Below, piece by piece: positions 59,496 through 64,000 of a stretch of 64,000 nucleotides of DNA. The DNA is from Trujillonella endophytica (GTDB lineage Bacteria; Actinomycetota; Actinomycetes; Mycobacteriales; Geodermatophilaceae), in NCBI RefSeq assembly GCF_019799905.1, contig NZ_JABGCI010000009.1, positions 1 to 64,000 on the forward strand, read 5' to 3'. Numbering within the stretch: the first letter of the stretch is position 1; every line of letters starts with the position of its first letter. The position numbers were made by a program, and so were the translations under genes. The notes beneath the pieces were generated by a model. It had not been told where the DNA came from. It saw only the letters and a program-made list of their open reading frames with translations, and did not search any database.

Positions 59496-59530
59496 GGACG
59501 GGGCCCGCGCCGAGGGCGCGGGCCCCGTCC
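59496..59530 (-). terminator. Terminator after the ArsR gene
   Basis: GGACGGGGCCCGCGCC, loop GAG, then the exact complement: a 16-bp stem 13 bases past the ArsR stop (minus strand), so ArsR and the enoyl-CoA hydratase are separate transcripts. Confidence 0.85.
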
Positions 59531-59543
59531 GGGGACGTGCGGT

Positions 59544-59939
59544 CTACCAGGTCAGGAGTGCCGACGACCGCGGGGTGTCGTCGCCGACCGCGGCCTTGAG
59601 GGCCGGGCGGTCGGTGCGGCCCGCGGTGAGCTCGTCACTGGTGCTGCTCACCAGGCGCGGGCCCGGCGCGAGCAGCCACATCTCGTCCATCAGCGACCGC
59701 AGCACCTCGCGGCGCAGCGAGTAGAAGTAGTTGCGGCCACGCTTGCGGACCTCGATCAGACCGGCCTGGGTCAGGATCTTGGTGTGGTAGGAGATGGTCG
59801 GCTTGGAGACCGGCAGCGTGTCCTCGAGGACGCTGCAGGCCAGCTCGTCCTGCTGCGCCATCTGCTGCACGATGTTCCACCGGATGGGGTCTCCGAGTGC
59901 CTTGAAGACCTCCGTCGCAGCGACGGGTTCACGGGTCAT
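59544..59939 (-). CDS. ArsR-family transcriptional regulator
   Basis: A 131-residue ArsR winged helix: EVFKALGDPIRWNIVQQMAQ, CSVLEDTLPVSKPTISYHTK, ILTQAGLIEVRKRGRNYFYS. The lack of the Cys-x-Cys metal site of ArsR itself argues against metal sensing; many such proteins in CoA-linked catabolism sense acyl-CoAs or acids. A perfect AACGGTT-CGAC-AACCGTT dyad lies 58 bases upstream of its ATG (59939), and the core recurs at the two Liv-type binding-protein promoters. It is divergent from the acyl-CoA dehydrogenase operon across 479 bases. Confidence 0.88.
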   Translation of the reverse strand: MTREPVAATEVFKALGDPIRWNIVQQMAQQDELACSVLEDTLPVSKPTISYHTKILTQAGLIEVRKRGRNYFYSLRREVLRSLMDEMWLLAPGPRLVSSTSDELTAGRTDRPALKAAVGDDTPRSSALLTW

Positions 59940-60418
59940 GACGCGGTCCCCTCCGGGATCTCCGATCACGCTCAGTAGTTCGACGGCGGTCAATCTAACG
60001 GTTCGACAACCGTTCTGCCCAGCAATTCCCGTGGTGAACCGTCCCACACGGAGGCCGCCCCGCTGTTCCGTCGCCGTAGCAGGTCCGGCACGTCCCCCGT
60101 GCCGTTCCGGGATCGCCGTGCCTGTCCCCGGCTCGTCCTCCTCGTGCGGTCGGTGACGGGGGCGGATCGGGCCGCGGTAGGAGAGGTGCCTGGAGCCTCG
60201 GGCGCGGGGGCACGGCGAGGACGGCGGCGACGGATGGCGGCGGCTTCGTCGGCCGGCGGAGGCGGAGGGCTTCGATAGATTGACAAGTCTTTCGAACACA
60301 TGGTCTGCTCGCGGGGTCTGTCCAGGCGCACGAGCCGCCGGCGCGGCCCGGTCGGGAGCGTCCCCGGCCTCCGTCGGCAGCGGCGTTCCCCAGCCCCCGA
60401 CGTGTGACAGGAGAAGCG
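59940..60418. other. 479-bp divergent gap: ArsR and acyl-CoA dehydrogenase promoters
   Basis: No gene seen. It carries the ArsR-type dyad (59997-60014) and, towards the right, TTGACA (60280-60285) with a poor -10 about 17 bases on, a possible promoter for the plus-strand operon, in the AT-richer stretch 60270-60305. Confidence 0.55.
59997..60014. promoter_or_regulatory. ArsR-type operator
   Basis: AACGGTT-CGAC-AACCGTT, arms exact, 4-base spacer. It is placed 58-75 bases upstream of the ArsR start and 405 upstream of the divergent dehydrogenase. Probable autoregulatory site. Confidence 0.7.
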
Positions 60419-61549
60419 GTGGAGCTCGAGCTCACGGCTGACCAGAAGCTCTTCCAGGCCTCGGCCCGGTCGTTGCTCGAGAAGGACCACTCGCTCGACC
60501 GGCTCCGCCGCCTGGAGGTGGGGGAGCCCGCGTGGGACCGGGACTCCTGGCAGCGTGGCGCCGAACTCGGCTGGGCCGCCACGATCGTCCCCGAGGAGCT
60601 CGGTGGCGGGAGCGTGTCCGGCGAGGGCGTCCGGGACCTCACCCTGCTGGCCGAGGAGCTCGGCTCTGTGGTCGCCCCCGGGCCGTTCCTCCCCGTCAAC
60701 GTGGTGCTGGCCGGGCTCGTCGCCGCGCACGGCACCGGTCCCGACCACACCGGCACGATCGAGGCCCTGGCCTCCGGCGAGCAGATCGCCACCTGGGCGG
60801 TCTACGAGCCGGGGGACCAGTGGAGCCCCGACGCGGCCCGGGTGACGGCGACGCCGACCGGTGGGGGCTGGCGGCTGGACGGCACCAAGGACCGGGTCGA
60901 GTCCGGCTCCGAGGCGGACCTCCTGCTGGTCACCGCGACCACCCCCGAGGGCCTGGCGCAGTTCCTCGTGCCCACCGCGGCCGAAGGCGTCGCCGTCTCC
61001 CCGCAGTGGGCGCTGGACCTCTCCCGCCCCCTCGCCGAGGTGCGGCTGGACAGCGTCGTCGTCGATGCCGGCGCCGTCGTCGGCACCCCGGCGACCACCG
61101 CCGAGGTGCTGGAGCGCCAGCTGCAGATCGCCCTGCTCATCCAGTGCGCCGAGATCTGCGGGGGGCTGGACAAGATGTTCGCCCTCACCGTGCAGTGGGG
61201 CTTCGACCGCTACTCCTTCGGCCGGCCGCTGGCCTCCTACCAGGCCCTCAAGCACCGCTTCGCGGACATGCGGACGTGGCTGGAGGCCTGCCACGCGACC
61301 ACGCAGGCCGCGGCCGAGGCCGTGCAGGCCGGCTCGCCCGACGCCGCGGAGCTGGTCAGCGTCGCGAAGTCCTTCGTGGCCGAGCGCGCCCAGTGGATCC
61401 TGCAGGACTGCGTGCAGCTGCACGGCGGCATCGGCGTCACCTGGGAGCACGACCTGCACCTGTACCTGCGGCGGGCGACGTCGGACCGGGCCCTGTACGG
61501 CACGCCCGAGGACCACCGCCGCCGGCTGGCCGACCTCTCCTCCCTCTGA
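60419..61549 (+). CDS. Acyl-CoA dehydrogenase, short subunit
   Basis: A 376-residue acyl-CoA dehydrogenase: N-terminal AELGWAATIVPEELGGGSVS (about 47-66), middle domain with a reduced FAD/substrate segment, and C-terminal FDRYSFGRPLASYQALKHRF and VQLHGGIGVTWEHDLHLYLR. The LHGGIGxTWEHDxHLYxRR form is that of the smaller FadE subunits in actinobacterial steroid and side-chain degradation. GTG 60419 used because GACAGGAG lies upstream; GTG 60404 is possible. It is 35 bases upstream of the second dehydrogenase, on one transcript. Confidence 0.9.
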   Translation: MELELTADQKLFQASARSLLEKDHSLDRLRRLEVGEPAWDRDSWQRGAELGWAATIVPEELGGGSVSGEGVRDLTLLAEELGSVVAPGPFLPVNVVLAGLVAAHGTGPDHTGTIEALASGEQIATWAVYEPGDQWSPDAARVTATPTGGGWRLDGTKDRVESGSEADLLLVTATTPEGLAQFLVPTAAEGVAVSPQWALDLSRPLAEVRLDSVVVDAGAVVGTPATTAEVLERQLQIALLIQCAEICGGLDKMFALTVQWGFDRYSFGRPLASYQALKHRFADMRTWLEACHATTQAAAEAVQAGSPDAAELVSVAKSFVAERAQWILQDCVQLHGGIGVTWEHDLHLYLRRATSDRALYGTPEDHRRRLADLSSL

Positions 61550-61584
61550 CCTCCCCGACCCGCACCGCTGAAGGGCTGACACCG

Positions 61585-62832
61585 ATGACGACTGCCGAGA
61601 CGGAGAGCGTCGAGTCGTTCCGCGCCCGGGCACGCGCCTGGCTCGCCGACACCATGCCGCGCCTGGACGAGAACGCCCCGCTGCCCGTCCTCGGCGACGA
61701 CGACCACGAGTGGGTCCGCGCCCGGGAGCTGCAGAAGACGCTGTACGCCGGGGGCTTCGCCGGGATCTGCTTCCCGCGGGAGTACGGCGGGCTCGGGCTG
61801 AGCCGGGCCCACCAGCGCGCCTTCACCGAGGAGACCGCCGGCTACGAGATGCCGGTGCAGCTGAACATCCCGACGTTCAGCATCGTCGCCGCCACGATCC
61901 TGGACATGGGCACCGAGGAGCAGAAGCGCGAGCGGATCAGCGCCGCGATCCGGGGCGACGAGGTCTTCTGCCAGTTCCTCTCCGAGCCCAGCGGCGGCTC
62001 CGACCTCGCCGGGCTGCTCACCCGCGCCGAGCTCGACGGCGACACCTGGATCCTCAACGGCCAGAAGACCTGGAGCACCTCGGCCTACGCCGCCGACTGG
62101 GGGCTGTGCCTGGCGCGGACGAACTGGGACGTGCCCAAGCACCGCGGGCTGACCATGTTCCTCGTGCCGACGGTCGCCCCCGGGCTGCACATGAACCGGG
62201 TGAAGATGGTCAACGGCTCCCGCGAGTTCTGCGAGGAGTTCTTCACCGACGTGCAGCTGCCCGCCTCCGCCGTCGTGGGCGAGGTGAACGACGGGTGGGC
62301 CGTGGCGTCGCGTCAGCTGTTCCACGAGCGCAACGCCGTCGGCGGCGGGTCGCCGTTCGTCAGCGGCCTCGCCGGCCGGCCACGGGCCCTGGGGGGCCAG
62401 TCGCCGTTCACCGTGGCGAAGGCGACCGGCCGGGCGGCCGAGCCGGGCGTGCGCGAGCGGGTGGGGGAGTGGGTGGCCCTGGAGACCGTGAAGAACCAGA
62501 TGGTCGCCCGCGTGAGCCGGGCCATCGGGACCGGCACGCTCCCCGCGCCCGGCGCGGCCCTGCTGCGGCTGTTCCACGCCGAGGCCGCCCAGCGCTCCAC
62601 GGACCTGGCGATGGACGTCGCCGGGGCGCAGATCGCCGCCGGCGTCGGCACCGAGGAGGGCATCGCCGGACGGGCCGGTGTCAGCTACCTGAGCCGGCAG
62701 GGTGCCAGCCTCGGCGGCGGCAGCAGCGAGATGGCGCGCAACCAGATCAGCGAGCGGCTGCTCAGCATGCCCCGCGAGCAGAGCAACGACCGCGACATCC
62801 CCTTCAACCAGGTCAAGCGCGGCCGGTCGTGA
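61585..62832 (+). CDS. Acyl-CoA dehydrogenase, long subunit
   Basis: A 415-residue acyl-CoA dehydrogenase of the long type (EYGGLGLSRAHQRAFTEETA, about 71-90; QFLSEPSGGSDLAGLLTRAE, the flavin-facing EPxxGSD; WILNGQKTWSTSAYAADWGL; closing GGGSSEMARNQISERLLSMP). A probable alpha2-beta2 partner of the upstream subunit, by analogy with mycobacterial FadE pairs; inference. The following acyl-CoA ligase supplies CoA thioesters. ATG 61585. Confidence 0.92.
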   Translation: MTTAETESVESFRARARAWLADTMPRLDENAPLPVLGDDDHEWVRARELQKTLYAGGFAGICFPREYGGLGLSRAHQRAFTEETAGYEMPVQLNIPTFSIVAATILDMGTEEQKRERISAAIRGDEVFCQFLSEPSGGSDLAGLLTRAELDGDTWILNGQKTWSTSAYAADWGLCLARTNWDVPKHRGLTMFLVPTVAPGLHMNRVKMVNGSREFCEEFFTDVQLPASAVVGEVNDGWAVASRQLFHERNAVGGGSPFVSGLAGRPRALGGQSPFTVAKATGRAAEPGVRERVGEWVALETVKNQMVARVSRAIGTGTLPAPGAALLRLFHAEAAQRSTDLAMDVAGAQIAAGVGTEEGIAGRAGVSYLSRQGASLGGGSSEMARNQISERLLSMPREQSNDRDIPFNQVKRGRS

Positions 62833-62881
62833 CAGGCTCCGCGACCGACCCGCGCCCGACCGCGTACACCCGGAGCGCCCG

Positions 62882-64000
62882 ATGAACCTCGCGATGATCC
62901 TCGACATGGTCGCCGACGGGATGCCCGACCGCGTCCTGATCGGCAACCGTGAGGACGGCCTGACCGGGACGACGCTGCGGGCCAAGGCGACGGCCGGTGC
63001 CGCGCACGTGGCCGGGCTCGGCGCCGACCGGCTGGTCTACCTGGGCCCCAACGGCGCCGCCTTCCCGGTCGCCCTGTTCGCCGCGACGCTCGCCGGCGTG
63101 CCGTTCCTCCCGCTGAACTACCGGCTGGGGGAGGAGCAGCTCACCGAGATCATGAGCCGCCAGACGGCGCCGCTGGTCGTCACCGACACCCCCGAGCGCG
63201 TCCCGGGCGCGCGGACGATCGGCATCGCGGAGTTCGCCTCGCTGCCTGCCGTCGACGCCGCGCCGCTGCAGTCCTACGAGATCGAGTCCGAGTCCGTCGC
63301 CGTCCTGCTGATGACCAGCGGCACCACGGCGGCTCCGAAGAGCGCGGTGCTCCGGCACAGCAACCTCACCGCCTACCTGTTCGGCTCGGTGGAGTTCGCC
63401 TCGGTCGACGAGAGCGACGCGACGCTGGTCAGCGTCCCGCCGTACCACATCGCCGCCGTCGCCAACTGCCTGTCGAACCTGTACGCCGGGCGGCGGGTGG
63501 TCTACCTCGACGTCTTCTCCCCGGGCGAGTGGCTCGACGTGGTCGAGCAGCAGGGCATCACGCACGCCATGGTCGTGCCGACGATGCTGGCCCGGATCGT
63601 CGGCGAGCTGGAGACCCGCGGCGCGCAGGGGCCCTCGTCGCTCCGGTCGGTGTCCTACGGCGGTGCCAAGATCGCCGCCGAGGTGATCGAGAAGGCGCTG
63701 ACGCTGTTCCCGGAGACCGGCTTCGTCAACGCCTACGGGCTGACCGAGACCGCGTCCTCGATCGCCGTGCTCGGCCCGGAGGACCACCGCGAGGCCGTCT
63801 CCTCCGACGACCCCGCCGTCCGCGCCCGGCTGGGCTCGGTGGGCCGCGCGCTGCCCTCGGTGGAGATCGAGGTCCACGACGACGAGGGGAACGTCTGCGC
63901 CCCGGGCGTCGTCGGCGACATCGTCGTCCGCGGCCCGCAGGTCGCCGGTGAGTACCTCGAGCAGGGCAGCAAGGTGCAGTCCGACGGCTGGTTCCCCACG
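62882..64000 (+). CDS. AMP-dependent acyl-CoA synthetase/ligase (3' end outside window)
   Basis: The first 373 codons of an ANL-family ligase that adenylates a carboxylic acid and transfers it to CoA. Visible motifs: P-loop LLMTSGTTAAPKSAVLRHSN (about 142-161) and the A5 motif NAYGLTETASSIAVLG (about 284-299). The N-terminus starts directly in the fold (MNLAMILDMVADGMPDRVLI). The frame is open to the last base. It closes the dehydrogenase pair operon and would activate the substrate taken up, giving a consistent uptake-activation-oxidation order. Acid specificity not readable. Confidence 0.9.
   Translation, partial: MNLAMILDMVADGMPDRVLIGNREDGLTGTTLRAKATAGAAHVAGLGADRLVYLGPNGAAFPVALFAATLAGVPFLPLNYRLGEEQLTEIMSRQTAPLVVTDTPERVPGARTIGIAEFASLPAVDAAPLQSYEIESESVAVLLMTSGTTAAPKSAVLRHSNLTAYLFGSVEFASVDESDATLVSVPPYHIAAVANCLSNLYAGRRVVYLDVFSPGEWLDVVEQQGITHAMVVPTMLARIVGELETRGAQGPSSLRSVSYGGAKIAAEVIEKALTLFPETGFVNAYGLTETASSIAVLGPEDHREAVSSDDPAVRARLGSVGRALPSVEIEVHDDEGNVCAPGVVGDIVVRGPQVAGEYLEQGSKVQSDGWFPT

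Noticed and set aside
1-64000. CRISPR arrays, rRNA, tRNA, prophage or transposase genes
   Set aside because: No regularly spaced repeats, no rRNA or cloverleaf tRNA sequence, and no integrase, transposase or phage structural protein was recognised.

Overview
This window is very GC-rich (roughly three quarters G+C), uses many GTG starts, and packs its genes tightly with 4-base ATGA/GTGA overlaps. Glucosyl-3-phosphoglycerate synthase, a rifamycin ADP-ribosyltransferase, a CtpE-like P-type ATPase and PadR/DUF2218 genes all point to an actinobacterium. A soil or rock-dwelling Geodermatophilaceae-type organism (Blastococcus, Geodermatophilus, Modestobacter) is my best inference. There is no rRNA, tRNA, CRISPR array, phage or insertion sequence that I can support.

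Layout. 1-1.5 kb: the end of one acyl-CoA dehydrogenase and a second one overlapping it. 1.6-3.4 kb: a broken alcohol dehydrogenase next to an intact Gfo/Idh/MocA oxidoreductase. 3.5-5.7 kb: gpgS plus a family-4 glycosyltransferase. 5.65-12.8 kb: an aromatic ring-cleavage cluster on the minus strand (FAD monooxygenase, extradiol dioxygenase, FAH-type hydrolase, SDR, alpha/beta hydrolase, cyclase-family hydrolase) with a divergent LysR regulator. 12.9-20.0 kb: a ribose-type ABC importer, an IclR regulator, a phthalate-dioxygenase-type reductase and a CYP199A-like P450 that keeps the residues known to hold the carboxylate of 4-methoxybenzoate. 20-34.5 kb: a mixed region with Arr, PadR/DUF2218, a Zn alcohol dehydrogenase, a P-type ATPase, a D-lactate/glycolate-dehydrogenase-like flavo-iron-sulfur protein and a stress protein, plus remnants of a LysR/EamA pair and of a histidine kinase. 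34.5-40.4 kb: HAD, PP2C phosphatase, MFS, glutamine amidotransferase, hydrolase and TetR. 40.7-47.6 kb: a branched-chain-type ABC importer with two paralogous binding proteins and a fused LivH-LivM permease. 47.8-52.7 kb: folE, a PPOX protein, a MoxR/vWA pair, an MFS and a SnoaL-like protein. 52.8-64 kb: two paralogous double-VOC proteins, a dimeric-barrel protein, 3-hydroxyacyl-CoA dehydrogenase, LacI, a short flavoprotein, enoyl-CoA hydratase, ArsR, an acyl-CoA dehydrogenase pair and the start of an acyl-CoA ligase.

How it fits together. The left half looks built to take up and open aromatic acids: a P450/reductase for O-demethylation or hydroxylation, then flavin hydroxylation, extradiol cleavage and hydrolysis. 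The right half looks like import of a carboxylic substrate by the Liv-type system, CoA activation, and beta-oxidation by a probably heteromeric acyl-CoA dehydrogenase, hydratase and hydroxyacyl-CoA dehydrogenase. Two short DNA motifs tie the right-half loci together: TGGCAG-N3-CTGCCA at the TetR gene, upstream of the first binding protein and upstream of the flavoprotein; and GTTCGACAAC at the ArsR promoter and both binding-protein promoters. A third motif, CATCAG/CTGATG dyads, recurs around the LysR-centred cluster. These shared motifs are seen directly; the regulons drawn from them are inference.
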